Part shown: positions 16,573 to 22,147 of the stretch, one piece after another
Layout of the letters: each line of letters starts with the position of its first letter
Numbering within the stretch: the first letter of the stretch is position 1
Source of the DNA: a virus
DNA length: 36,553 bases
Reading direction: 5' to 3' (one strand)
IMG/VR virus record: IMGVR_UViG_3300009158_000109
Span: 1-36,553 of that record
Notes under the pieces: generated by a model
Database searches by the model: none
Told to the model about the DNA's origin: nothing
What the model saw: only the letters and a program-made list of their open reading frames with translations
Program-made: the position numbers and the translations under genes

Positions 16573-17526
16573 ATGATAATAGGTGATCCAAATGAATTCA
16601 TTTGGACGGAGAAATACCGTCCGCAAACAATAGATGAATGTGTACTTCCTTCTACAATCAAACAGTCATTTAAAGACTATATTGTACAAGGACAACTACC
16701 AAACTTTCTATTAACAGGAACAGCAGGTATTGGTAAAACCACAGTTGCAAAAGCATTATGCAATGAGATTGGTGCTGAATATCTGTTCATTAACGGTTCA
16801 GATGAGGGTCGTAGTATCGATATTCTTCGAACTACCATCCGTGGCTTTGCATCTACCGTATCTCTTACCGACTCTAAAAAAGTTGTCATTATAGATGAAG
16901 CGGACTACATGAATGCTCAAACCATTCAACCAGCTTTGCGCTCTTTCATCGAAGAGTTCTCAGCAAACTGTCGTTTCATTTTCACATGTAACTTCAAAAA
17001 TCGTATCATTGAACCATTACATTCTCGTTGTGCTGTTATCGATTTTAAAATCGATTCCAAAGACAAGCAAGAGCTAGCAGGCACCTTCTTCAAAAGGGCC
17101 ATTAATATTCTAAAACAAGAAGGGATTGAATACGATCCCAAAGTTGTGGCAGAGTTAGTAACTAAACATTTTCCTGACTTTCGTAGAGTATTGAATGAGT
17201 TACAGCGTTATTCAGTTTCAGGTAAGATTGATTCCGGTATTCTTGTAAATATAAATAAAGAATCATTCAAAGATCTTATTGGTAATTTAAAGGATAAGAA
17301 CTTTACCGAGGTTCGTAAGTGGGTTGCCAAGAATTCAGATGGTGAACCTTCATACATATTCCGAGAGTTATATGATAGTGCATCTGAACATATGGTACAA
17401 AGTACAATTCCACAATTAGTATTAATTATTGCTGAATACCAATATCGAAATGCTTTTATTGCAGATGCTGAGATTAACCTAATGGCTGCCATGACAGAGA
17501 TTATGATACAATGCAAGTTCTTATAA
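16573..17526 (+). CDS. 44: Clamp loader large subunit gp44
   Basis: This 317-residue AAA+ protein has WTEKYRPQTIDEC at its start, Walker A GTAGIGKT (49-56), Walker B with DEAD (108-111), and the SRC arginine-finger motif (151-153). T4 gp44 has 319 residues. Four gp44 subunits with one gp62 open and load the gp45 clamp. The gene follows gene 45 closely, with AAAGGG upstream. Confidence 0.96.
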   Translation: MIIGDPNEFIWTEKYRPQTIDECVLPSTIKQSFKDYIVQGQLPNFLLTGTAGIGKTTVAKALCNEIGAEYLFINGSDEGRSIDILRTTIRGFASTVSLTDSKKVVIIDEADYMNAQTIQPALRSFIEEFSANCRFIFTCNFKNRIIEPLHSRCAVIDFKIDSKDKQELAGTFFKRAINILKQEGIEYDPKVVAELVTKHFPDFRRVLNELQRYSVSGKIDSGILVNINKESFKDLIGNLKDKNFTEVRKWVAKNSDGEPSYIFRELYDSASEHMVQSTIPQLVLIIAEYQYRNAFIADAEINLMAAMTEIMIQCKFL

Positions 17527-17837
17527 CAAATATTATTGCTATTTTTGGATTCATTTTCATTGGGTGGAAACTCAGAGAATGTTATGCCCAATATCAATTG
17601 CATAGATTACTTAAAACAGTACAAACAATAGATGAAATTGAACCACAAAAGATACCAAAGATTAAGGTATTGATTGAACGAAATAAAGATATGTTTTATT
17701 TGTATAATAAAGAGACCGATGTGTTTTTAGCTCAAGGTACAAATCGTAAAGAGATACAAACTTATTTAGAAAAAACGTATCCTAATACAAGTTTTCAAGC
17801 TGATATGGATAATGTGAAGAAGGTAAAATTTAAATGA
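17511..17837 (+). CDS. Small membrane-anchored hypothetical protein
   Basis: This 108-residue protein starts inside the end of gene 44 and ends with the ATGA overlap to gene 62. Residues 4-20 form a single hydrophobic segment (LITNIIAIFGFIFIGWK), followed by a charged soluble part containing KVLIERNKDMFYLYNKETDVFLAQG. It is probably an inner-membrane-anchored protein with a short N-terminal helix. T4 has no gene between 44 and 62, so this is a lineage-specific insertion; its function is unknown. Confidence 0.65.
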   Translation: MQVLITNIIAIFGFIFIGWKLRECYAQYQLHRLLKTVQTIDEIEPQKIPKIKVLIERNKDMFYLYNKETDVFLAQGTNRKEIQTYLEKTYPNTSFQADMDNVKKVKFK

Positions 17838-18214
17838 CTCCTTTTGATTTTTTAAATTCAATTAATGATACTAAAATAGATTTGTTTAAAGATCCACAAG
17901 CCATTAAAGATTATAAAGCCTTTATGGTGAATAGAGGGTTATCTTATTTTGCTGATACCATTATGTATGCAAATGAGATGAATAGATATTATGATTTAGA
18001 TAATGAAATGCAATTTGATTTCTTATTGCATAGTGTACCAAAGAAACGTCGATTTTCTAAATGGGTTAAGAAAGATGTAACTCCTGATAGATTAAATGCA
18101 ATTATGGTATATTATAAATATAATGAAGTCAGAGCACTGGAAGTGTTGAGTATTCTGTCCGATGAAAAAATAATAATAATTGAAGATAAACTGTATAAGG
18201 GTGGAACTACATGA
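17834..18214 (+). CDS. 62: Clamp loader small subunit gp62
   Basis: This 126-residue protein has TPFDFLNSIN at the start, a central YFADTIMYANEMNRYYDLDNEMQ-type segment, and KKRRFSKWVKK, consistent with T4-type gp62, though it is much shorter than T4's 187 residues. Position between gene 44 and regA supports the call. It overlaps both neighbours by four bases (ATGA), which implies translational coupling. Confidence 0.82.
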   Translation: MTPFDFLNSINDTKIDLFKDPQAIKDYKAFMVNRGLSYFADTIMYANEMNRYYDLDNEMQFDFLLHSVPKKRRFSKWVKKDVTPDRLNAIMVYYKYNEVRALEVLSILSDEKIIIIEDKLYKGGTT

Positions 18215-18633
18215 CTAACGAAATAATCTATTACGACTGGACTCCTGAGTCTATGTTGGAAATAACATTACTTGAACCTGATAATTTTCTTAAAGTTAGA
18301 GAAACATTAACTCGTATTGGTATTGCATCACGTAAGGACAAAAAACTATATCAATCTTGCCATATATTACATAAGCAAGGTAGATACTTTATTGTCCATT
18401 TTAAAGAACTTTTTGCACTTGATGGTAAAGAAAGTAACATTTCAATTAGTGATATTGAACGTAGAAATGCAATTGCATTATTACTTCAAGATTGGGAATT
18501 ATTGACTATTGTAAATAAGTTAGATATGGATCCAGGATCTATTCTATCTCAAATTAAAATAGTATCATATAAGGAAAAAACTGATTGGGAATTAGTTCCT
18601 AAGTATAATATTGGGAACAAAAAGAAGCAGTAA
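18211..18633 (+). CDS. regA: Translational repressor RegA
   Basis: This 140-residue protein matches T4 RegA (122 residues) from residue 15: MLEITLLEPDNFLKVRETL, DKKLYQSCHILHKQGRYFIVHFKE, a central variable part, and a C-terminal WELVPKYNIGN. RegA binds AU-rich start regions of early mRNAs, including those of 44, 45 and 62, and blocks translation. The start at 18211 adds 14 residues (TNEIIYYDWTPES) not present in T4; it overlaps the gene 62 stop and has GGGTGG upstream. The internal ATG at 18253 aligns with the T4 start but lacks a good binding site. Confidence 0.92.
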   Translation: MTNEIIYYDWTPESMLEITLLEPDNFLKVRETLTRIGIASRKDKKLYQSCHILHKQGRYFIVHFKELFALDGKESNISISDIERRNAIALLLQDWELLTIVNKLDMDPGSILSQIKIVSYKEKTDWELVPKYNIGNKKKQ

Positions 18634-18659
18634 TTTTATAATTTTATAGGAAGAACAAT

Positions 18660-18839
18660 ATGGCCGCAATTAAATTAGAATTAGAAATTCAAGAAATAAA
18701 CACAATTTTAAAAGTGTTAAGCAGACATCCATTTGATGAAGTAGTTGGATTAATTAACAAAATTCAAACTCAAGGTAATCCTCAAGCCGCTGCAATTGAA
18801 GAAGCAGAAGCTCAACAACAATCTGTTCCTGCACCTTAG
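18660..18839 (+). CDS. Small conserved phage protein, 59 aa
   Basis: An ATG at 18660 preceded by AGGAAG opens a 59-codon frame, MAAIKLELEIQEINTILKVL, followed by HPFDEVVGLINKIQTQGNPQ and an Ala/Gln-rich end. The N-terminal 45 residues look like a two-helix unit. I recall similar short proteins in other T4-type phages but know no function. It follows regA by 26 bases and is probably in the same transcript. Confidence 0.65.
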   Translation: MAAIKLELEIQEINTILKVLSRHPFDEVVGLINKIQTQGNPQAAAIEEAEAQQQSVPAP

Positions 18840-18926
18840 TAAAAAGATCACACCTCAGGGCCGTGACGTTGACTCGACGGGATGGATTGAATTCGCTACT
18901 TAGTCCATCCAAAGAGCATAATAATA
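18840..18926 (+). other. GC-rich hairpin region before promoter
   Basis: This 87-base non-coding gap is far richer in G and C than its surroundings. It contains a 7-bp stem GGATGGA (18880-18886)/TCCATCC (18904-18910) with a 17-base loop, preceded by CCGT/ACGG half-sites near 18861-18880. No T-run follows, so it is not a classical terminator. It may be a small structured RNA or a 3' end signal for the regA transcript. Confidence 0.4.
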
Positions 18927-18956
18927 CTGTACTTTAATTAGATAATATGTTATAAT
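18927..18956 (+). promoter_or_regulatory. Early/middle-type promoter for accessory/tmRNA region
   Basis: CTGTAC 18927-18932, 18 bases, TATAAT 18951-18956, followed by GGTTCTATAAATTGATAAAGGAG, nearly the same leader as at 22118. It is the nearest upstream promoter for the genes at 18987-19687 and possibly for the tmRNA. Confidence 0.82.
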
Positions 18957-18986
18957 GGTTCTATAAATTGATAAAGGAGTTTTATT

Positions 18987-19361
18987 ATGAAAAAAATTGC
19001 ATTGATTACTGTATTACTTTTAGCATCTATTAGTGCTAATGCAGATGATTATACCGGCGAAATTATAGGTGGTATTGCAGGTGGAGTAATTGGTAACCAA
19101 ATTGGTGGTGGTTCAGGTAAGTTAGTTACCACTGCTATCGGAGCTGTTATTGGTAGTCAAGTTGGAAGTAGAATGCAACAACAACATAGACAACAAATGC
19201 AACAGGTTTATCCACAGCAAATTGTTTATGTACAACAACAACCTCAACAAAGAACAGTTTATGTATATCCTGTTAATTCTCCTACACCATTAGGTATGTA
19301 TTGTGAGTTACAAAGTGTATATGTTGCAGGACAAGTAATTGTAAACAACTATTGTTATTAG
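18987..19361 (+). CDS. Exported glycine-zipper protein (17-kDa antigen-like)
   Basis: This 124-residue protein begins with a clear signal peptide: KK, a hydrophobic core IALITVLLLASISA, and a likely cut after NADD's Ala (SANA|DD). A glycine-zipper segment follows (residues 24-60: GEIIGGIAGGVIGNQIGGG, then AIGAVIGSQVGS), as in the glycine-zipper 2TM family of outer-membrane lipoproteins such as the rickettsial 17-kDa antigen. Then come a Gln-rich stretch and a C-terminal part with two Cys residues. No lipobox Cys is present at the signal peptide end. In a phage it could act in the envelope, for instance in superinfection exclusion or lysis; this is speculative. It is probably host-derived. Confidence 0.75.
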   Translation: MKKIALITVLLLASISANADDYTGEIIGGIAGGVIGNQIGGGSGKLVTTAIGAVIGSQVGSRMQQQHRQQMQQVYPQQIVYVQQQPQQRTVYVYPVNSPTPLGMYCELQSVYVAGQVIVNNYCY

Positions 19362-19368
19362 GATAAAA

Positions 19369-19596
19369 ATGAAAAAACGTGAAGTACAAAGAGTAGATGT
19401 GGCAAGGGCAATGGAAGTAAATCTAGAAGCTACAGGTAAAAGTATGTATGCAACTATTATTGAAGCAGCAGCTAGAGCTAGAGCAATTAAAAGTTCTAGG
19501 GATAAAAATGATGCCAAATATGAAAAATTACATTTTCATACGTATAAACCCATTAGTCAAGCTCTTCAAGATATTATTGACGAACATACTAATTAG
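19369..19596 (+). CDS. Putative RNA polymerase omega-like (RpoZ-like) protein
   Basis: This 75-residue protein resembles the bacterial RNA polymerase omega subunit: VDVARAMEVN near the start, then YATIIEAAARARAI (like the omega LVAARRARQM helix), a polar stretch, and YKPISQALQDIIDEH (like the omega KTTVIALREI helix). Length and order of these pieces agree with omega. If real, it could replace or modify host omega on polymerase during infection. The similarity is read by eye from short motifs and needs a profile comparison. It follows the glycine-zipper gene by seven bases. Confidence 0.5.
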   Translation: MKKREVQRVDVARAMEVNLEATGKSMYATIIEAAARARAIKSSRDKNDAKYEKLHFHTYKPISQALQDIIDEHTN

Positions 19597-19606
19597 GTAG
19601 AACAAA

Positions 19607-19687
19607 ATGAAATGCTATGCAATAACATTATTTGCGGTAGTCGTATTTTCAGTAATTGTAGTTAAATTTGTTTTAACATTGTTGTAG
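19607..19687 (+). CDS. Possible 26-aa membrane peptide
   Basis: An ATG at 19607 opens a 26-codon frame (MKCYAITLFAVVVF, then SVIVVKFVLTLL) that is almost one hydrophobic helix. It lies ten bases after the omega-like gene and ends just before the tmRNA acceptor piece. The upstream TAGGTAGAACAAA gives only a weak binding site. It could be a chance frame, but its composition and fit to the gap make a small membrane protein plausible. Confidence 0.35.
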   Translation: MKCYAITLFAVVVFSVIVVKFVLTLL

Positions 19688-19741
19688 AAGCTCTAAAGTA
19701 ATACATGTTGGACGGCGGTTCGATTCCGCCCAGGTCCACCA
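19688..19741 (+). ncRNA. ssrA: tmRNA acceptor piece
   Basis: This segment would be the separate 3' RNA of a two-piece tmRNA. It carries CTCTA (19691-19695) that can pair with TA(A)GAG in the coding piece, the CATGTT strand of P2, the T arm, the 3' acceptor strand and an encoded ACCA end. Its 5' limit is not defined by the sequence. Confidence 0.8.
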
Positions 19742-19804
19742 AAAGCATATTGTCACTAAGGTCCCGTAAGGATTATGTCTTTAGCGAGATAGTATGCTTC
19801 TGAT
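19742..19804 (+). other. tmRNA intervening segment (removed hairpin)
   Basis: The segment between the acceptor CCA and the coding-piece 5' end folds into an imperfect hairpin: AAGCATA near 19743-19749 pairs with TATGCTT near 19793-19799, and CTAAG pairs with CTTTAG nearer the loop. Such a hairpin brings the two mature ends together for processing, as in known permuted tmRNA precursors. Confidence 0.7.
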
Positions 19805-19967
19805 GGGCCTGACCAGGTTTCGACAGCGTGGGATAGGATAAGAGTCAACACGTGGGATCACGTTAAATACAAAAAATCGTAAATGCAAATGATAGCAATT
19901 ACAACTATGCCTTAGCGGCTTAGTCTGGGTTCGCCGGTTCCTTGTCATCCAATACCGGCACTATTTT
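19805..19967 (+). ncRNA. ssrA: tmRNA coding piece with tag ANDSNYNYALAA
   Basis: It starts at GGGCCTG, followed by ACCAGGTTTCGAC. A hairpin ACGTG/CACGT (about 19851-19864) is in the pseudoknot-1 area. The A-rich stretch and resume codon GCA (19885) follow, then the 12-codon tag. After the TAG stop, GGGTTCG and the hairpin GCCGGT (19933-19938)/ACCGGC (19954-19959) with a 15-base loop lead into ACTATTTTT. That hairpin could be both pseudoknot 2 and a terminator. The last part is antisense to the C-terminal codons of the endonuclease gene. Confidence 0.8.
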
Positions 19968-20621
19968 TAATTTATTTTTGGCTCTAGTTTCTAACATTTT
20001 TTTAATAGATTCAGGATTTTTCATTGGATTGTTTGTAGAAAAACATGTACTACCAGATAAACCTTTATTCCAACTGGGTTTATCTCTTTTGAATGTAGTT
20101 CCCTTAGTAGTTTTTTTGCCATATTTACCATTAAATCTAGCACAACAACTAAGAGAACAGAAGGGAAGTAATTGTCGATGATGATGAATGAATTCTAGTT
20201 TATAGAAAGTATCTCTGCAAAAGGTACATTCATACTCTCTAGTTTCTTTTGGTTTTGATTTGGTTTTTTTATTATATTCTGCTAAATCTGGTCTAGCAAA
20301 TCCTAGCATTGAATATTTTGTAGTAGATTGCCAATGTTTATTGAGTATTAATGGATTTGAGAAGTTTTCTTGTATTAGTGATTGTTCGAATTGATAGGCT
20401 GAATCTTTATCAAAAAATTCAGCAATAATTTGTATATCAAACTCATTAAATTTTGATTTAACTGTTTTTGAAGATGTAAAATATTTAAATCCTAAATCTT
20501 CAGATGAAGGAACTTTATTTGAACATCTAAACCCAATATAAAATTCATTTGTTGTTTTGTGGGTTAATAAATATACGTAAGGCAAGATATGTGTTTTCAT
20601 ATTATTATTTATATAATTCAT
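19920..20621 (-). CDS. GIY-YIG homing endonuclease inserted in tmRNA gene
   Basis: This is the only convincing minus-strand gene in the window. The 233-residue product begins with a GIY-YIG domain: PYVYLLTHKTTNEFYIGFR gives the VY...FYIG core and the catalytic Arg, and YQFEQSLI supplies the conserved Glu. The middle has a Cys/His-rich finger (CTFC...HHH...CSLSC). The C-terminal part has a NUMOD3-like DNA-binding stretch (WNKGL...NNPMKNPESIKKM). ATGs at 20621 and 20600 are both possible starts. The stop at 19920-19922 falls inside the tmRNA tag end, and the start lies against a second tmRNA segment at 20622. The gene therefore sits exactly between two versions of the tmRNA 3' coding region. 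Confidence 0.85.
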   Translation of the reverse strand: MNYINNNMKTHILPYVYLLTHKTTNEFYIGFRCSNKVPSSEDLGFKYFTSSKTVKSKFNEFDIQIIAEFFDKDSAYQFEQSLIQENFSNPLILNKHWQSTTKYSMLGFARPDLAEYNKKTKSKPKETREYECTFCRDTFYKLEFIHHHRQLLPFCSLSCCARFNGKYGKKTTKGTTFKRDKPSWNKGLSGSTCFSTNNPMKNPESIKKMLETRAKNKLKIVPVLDDKEPANPD

Positions 20622-20743
20622 GAATTCGCTTTCGCATTAGCAGCCTAAAAACTGCTTAGGGTTCGGTAGGGTCCTAGTAACAGAATCCCTACCAAAGCAT
20701 ACTGAACTCGACCAGGCAATTGAAGCCAAAATCCCGTAGTATG
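20622..20743 (+). pseudogene. Displaced second copy of tmRNA 3' coding segment
   Basis: Bases 20622-20648 read EFAFALAA and TAA, a second tmRNA tag end. The stop lies in the loop of an AGCAG (20639-20643)/CTGCT (20652-20656) hairpin, as in tmRNA helix P5, followed by TTAGGGTTCG. The stem GGTAGGG (20665-20671)/CCCTACC (20687-20693) then matches the layout of the left copy (GGGTTCG, stem, TCCT-rich loop ending AAT, stem). A further stem CATACT (20698-20703)/AGTATG (20738-20743) looks like another pseudoknot half. Without its 5' half this copy is separated from the rest of the tmRNA by the endonuclease gene. It is either a relic, or the true 3' part if the insert is removed from the RNA. Confidence 0.65.
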
Positions 20744-20744
20744 G

Positions 20745-20856
20745 TATAATAGAGAATATATTAGTGCCACTTAATCAATATATGCGGAGTCGTTCTAGAC
20801 TGTGACCTTCCGCGGGTTACTGACAGGCCAGTCGGACTAGTATATTCCCTATTATA
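20745..20856 (+). ncRNA. Long-hairpin structured RNA or regulatory element
   Basis: Bases 20745-20765 and 20836-20856 are inverted repeats that form a 21-bp stem with one A-C mismatch and one G-U pair. The enclosed 70 bases contain a second stem GCGGA (20784-20788)/TCCGC (20809-20813) and ACTG/CAGT around 20819-20832, giving a three-way-junction shape. It is non-coding on both strands. The left arm begins with TATAAT and the right arm contains the start of a TATAAATA late promoter, so the element may be an RNA, a DNA hairpin regulating that promoter, or both. Confidence 0.5.
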
Positions 20857-20860
20857 AATA
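20853..20860 (+). promoter_or_regulatory. Late promoter TATAAATA in the RNA region
   Basis: Exact TATAAATA overlapping the right arm of the long hairpin. By the T4 spacing, transcription would begin near 20866, producing the pseudoknot RNA that ends at the terminator at 20924-20950, with any read-through serving hsp20. Confidence 0.65.
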
Positions 20861-20865
20861 ATATG

Positions 20866-20923
20866 CAGTACAGGAAAGCATACGGAACTGAGAGCCTGTA
20901 TCTCGTTGAAGTTCCTGCTTTAC
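20866..20923 (+). ncRNA. Predicted H-type pseudoknot of a late small RNA
   Basis: GGAACT (20884-20889) pairs with AGTTCC (20910-20915), extended inside by GAGA (20890-20893)/TCTC (20901-20904). The loop CCTGTA (20895-20900) is complementary to TACAGG (20869-20874) upstream, giving a pseudoknot. It starts right at the expected late start site and is followed by an intrinsic terminator, so an 85-base late RNA is predicted. Alternatively it is a structured leader for hsp20. Confidence 0.5.
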
Positions 20924-20950
20924 ATCTATGCCTTCGGGGTAGATCTTTTT
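20924..20950 (+). terminator. Intrinsic terminator with UUCG loop
   Basis: ATCTAT/GTAGAT plus CC/GG form a stem with one bulged G and a TTCG tetraloop (20933-20936), followed by C and five T residues. It lies 27 bases before hsp20. Confidence 0.8.
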
Positions 20951-20976
20951 AAAAACTCGCTTAATAGGAGAATAGT

Positions 20977-21519
20977 ATGAAAAATATAGCAACGGGTCGC
21001 ATGTCTTTTGGACCAATCCACCACAGTATCTTAGGTACATCATTAGGATACGATTCAATGTTCTATGAATTAGATCGAATTCTACAAGCCGCAGGCGCAT
21101 CTGGTAGTCAATCTGCAGAAAAATATCCACCCCACAATATCATCAAACTAGATGAATATAATTATGTAGTAGAATTGGCTGTGGCCGGATTTTCTAAATC
21201 AGAAATTGATATCACAGTTGCAGATGGTCTCTTAACCATAAAGGGCGAAAAGAAACCAACTGATGAAGAACTAACCTTCATGCTAAATGTAGATTATCTT
21301 CATAAAGGCATTTCTGCTAGAGCCTTCACCAAAACTATCCGCATTGTGGATACAGTTGAGGTATTGGGTGCAGAGTATGTTGATGGAATTTTATGTGTTA
21401 AATTAGAGAATGTAATTCCTGAATCTAAGAAACCACGTAAGATTGAAATTGGTGGACCTAACCCTTCAGTGGTTACAGATACCAAACAATTTTTGGCTGA
21501 AGATGGGTTGATGGTGTAA
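20977..21519 (+). CDS. Small heat shock protein, Hsp20 family
   Basis: This 180-residue protein has a variable N-terminal part and an alpha-crystallin domain from about residue 50: PPHNIIKLDEYNYVVELAVAGFSKSEIDI, LLTIKGEKK, then GISARAFTKTIRI, and the conserved end YVDGILCVKLENVIPE followed by PRKIEIG. Such ATP-independent holdases are common in marine T4-type phages, where they may help fold virion proteins. AATAGGAG precedes the ATG. Confidence 0.93.
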   Translation: MKNIATGRMSFGPIHHSILGTSLGYDSMFYELDRILQAAGASGSQSAEKYPPHNIIKLDEYNYVVELAVAGFSKSEIDITVADGLLTIKGEKKPTDEELTFMLNVDYLHKGISARAFTKTIRIVDTVEVLGAEYVDGILCVKLENVIPESKKPRKIEIGGPNPSVVTDTKQFLAEDGLMV

Positions 21520-21548
21520 AATATACCAAATAATATTAGTGATTAATT

Positions 21549-21570
21549 TAAGGGAGAGTAATCTCCCTTA
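21549..21570 (+). terminator. Hairpin after hsp20
   Basis: An 8-bp inverted repeat (TAAGGGAG/CTCCCTTA, loop AGTAAT) lies 30 bases after the hsp20 stop. The following bases are TAAATACTTT, not a clean T-run, so it may be a weak terminator or an mRNA-stabilising end. Its last bases overlap the TATAAATA at 21569. Confidence 0.5.
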
Positions 21571-21576
21571 TAAATA
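21569..21576 (+). promoter_or_regulatory. Possible late promoter TATAAATA
   Basis: Exact TATAAATA directly beside the hsp20 hairpin. The expected start site (near 21582) is two bases before the ATG at 21584, so a message from it would have almost no leader. Confidence 0.5.
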
Positions 21577-21583
21577 CTTTGTC

Positions 21584-21793
21584 ATGAAAACAAATATAAG
21601 CAAACATTTAATATCCTTTCAAACCGTTCGTCGGGGCAATTGGCAAATTAAACTCTCAATCTTTAAAGATAAGCAATTAATGCTTTATGCTATGCATATA
21701 ATATCAGAGGAGTCATTGCTTAAGTTTTTTTATGATAATGATACAGCAGCAAATTTTATAAATTTTTTAGCGGAGCGAGATGACTATGAGTGA
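21584..21793 (+). CDS. Hypothetical protein, about 69 aa
   Basis: The frame is open from a GTG at 21539, but that part covers the hsp20 hairpin, so I use the ATG at 21584 (MKTNISKHLISFQTVRRGNWQIKLSIF). No clear binding site precedes either start. The protein is short, basic at first and acidic at its end (FINFLAERDDYE), probably alpha/beta, and not recognised. It overlaps the next gene by a few bases. Confidence 0.5.
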   Translation: MKTNISKHLISFQTVRRGNWQIKLSIFKDKQLMLYAMHIISEESLLKFFYDNDTAANFINFLAERDDYE

Positions 21794-22082
21794 GATTCAA
21801 TTAATTAAATTTACATCAGGTGAAGAAATTATCTGTACAATATTAAGTCAAAATGATGATCAGATTCATATTGAAGATGGAGTTACATTGGTATATCACC
21901 AAAATGAACAAGGATCTGTATCGGTTGGGTTCTCACCCTATATGCCATATTCAGATGGTACTATTCATATCAAAGCACAATCAATTCAATCAATATCTAT
22001 TGTAAAATCTGAATTACTCAATGAATATAAACGAGTATTTTCTAAGATAGTTATTGCCCCTGCTAGCACAATTATTATGTAA
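21786..22082 (+). CDS. Sm-like hypothetical protein, paralogue of 7665-8060
   Basis: This 98-residue protein (100 if the ATG at 21780 is used) begins MSEIQLIKFTSGEEIICTIL, followed by QIHIEDGVTLVYHQNEQGSV and a C-terminal LLNEYKRVFSKIVI. The opening and the beta-strand pattern match the product of 7665-8060, which suggests gene duplication. Both have an Sm/LSm-like small beta-barrel look. GGAG lies ten bases before 21786. The function is unknown. Confidence 0.65.
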   Translation: MSEIQLIKFTSGEEIICTILSQNDDQIHIEDGVTLVYHQNEQGSVSVGFSPYMPYSDGTIHIKAQSIQSISIVKSELLNEYKRVFSKIVIAPASTIIM

Positions 22083-22087
22083 TAACT

Positions 22088-22117
22088 GTGTACTTTAATT
22101 CATTAATATGTTATAAT
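22088..22117 (+). promoter_or_regulatory. Early/middle-type promoter for 22148 operon
   Basis: GTGTAC 22088-22093, 18 bases, TATAAT 22112-22117, followed by GGTTCTATAAATTGATGAAGGAG, the same leader type as at 18957. Confidence 0.82.
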
Positions 22118-22147
22118 GGTTCTATAAATTGATGAAGGAGATATATT

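Larger units (their letters stand above)
19688..19967 (+). ncRNA. ssrA: Circularly permuted (two-piece) tmRNA gene
   Basis: The 3' acceptor part is encoded first (to CCA at 19739-19741), then an intervening hairpin, then the coding part from 19805. The acceptor stem GGGCCTG (19805-19811) pairs with CAGGTCC (19731-19737) with one G-U. The T arm GGCGG/CCGCC with loop TTCGATT is at 19714-19730. The D-like segment ends in TTCGAC, as in known tmRNAs. AGCGTG (after TTCGAC) can pair with CATGTT (19704-19709) to start helix P2. The tag frame from GCA at 19885 reads ANDSNYNYALAA and stops with TAG at 19921-19923, close to proteobacterial tags ending ALAA. tmRNA rescues stalled ribosomes. The 3' limit is set at the hairpin and T-run near 19967 and is uncertain. 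Confidence 0.88.

Noticed and set aside
19688-19741. A conventional tRNA gene
   Set aside because: A T arm and CCA end are present but no D arm or anticodon arm precedes them; the acceptor strand pairs with 19805-19811 instead, which fits tmRNA.
19942-20181. Plus-strand frame inside the minus-strand endonuclease
   Set aside because: The minus-strand frame has clear GIY-YIG, zinc finger and NUMOD3 motifs; the plus frame has none and no binding site.
19805-20743. Group I intron with an endonuclease inside the tmRNA
   Set aside because: I see no intron core elements, the endonuclease is antisense, and the left side already has a complete tag and stop, so duplication by homing fits better. A structure search could reverse this.
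20721-20750. TTGAAG plus TATAAT as a promoter of the 18-spacer type
   Set aside because: The spacer is 19 and the upstream box does not match NTGTAC; the TATAAT lies in the long hairpin arm, so I do not list it as a promoter.
20852-21130. Minus-strand 92-codon frame
   Set aside because: It runs across the pseudoknot RNA, the terminator and the hsp20 start; there is no binding site and no recognisable protein.
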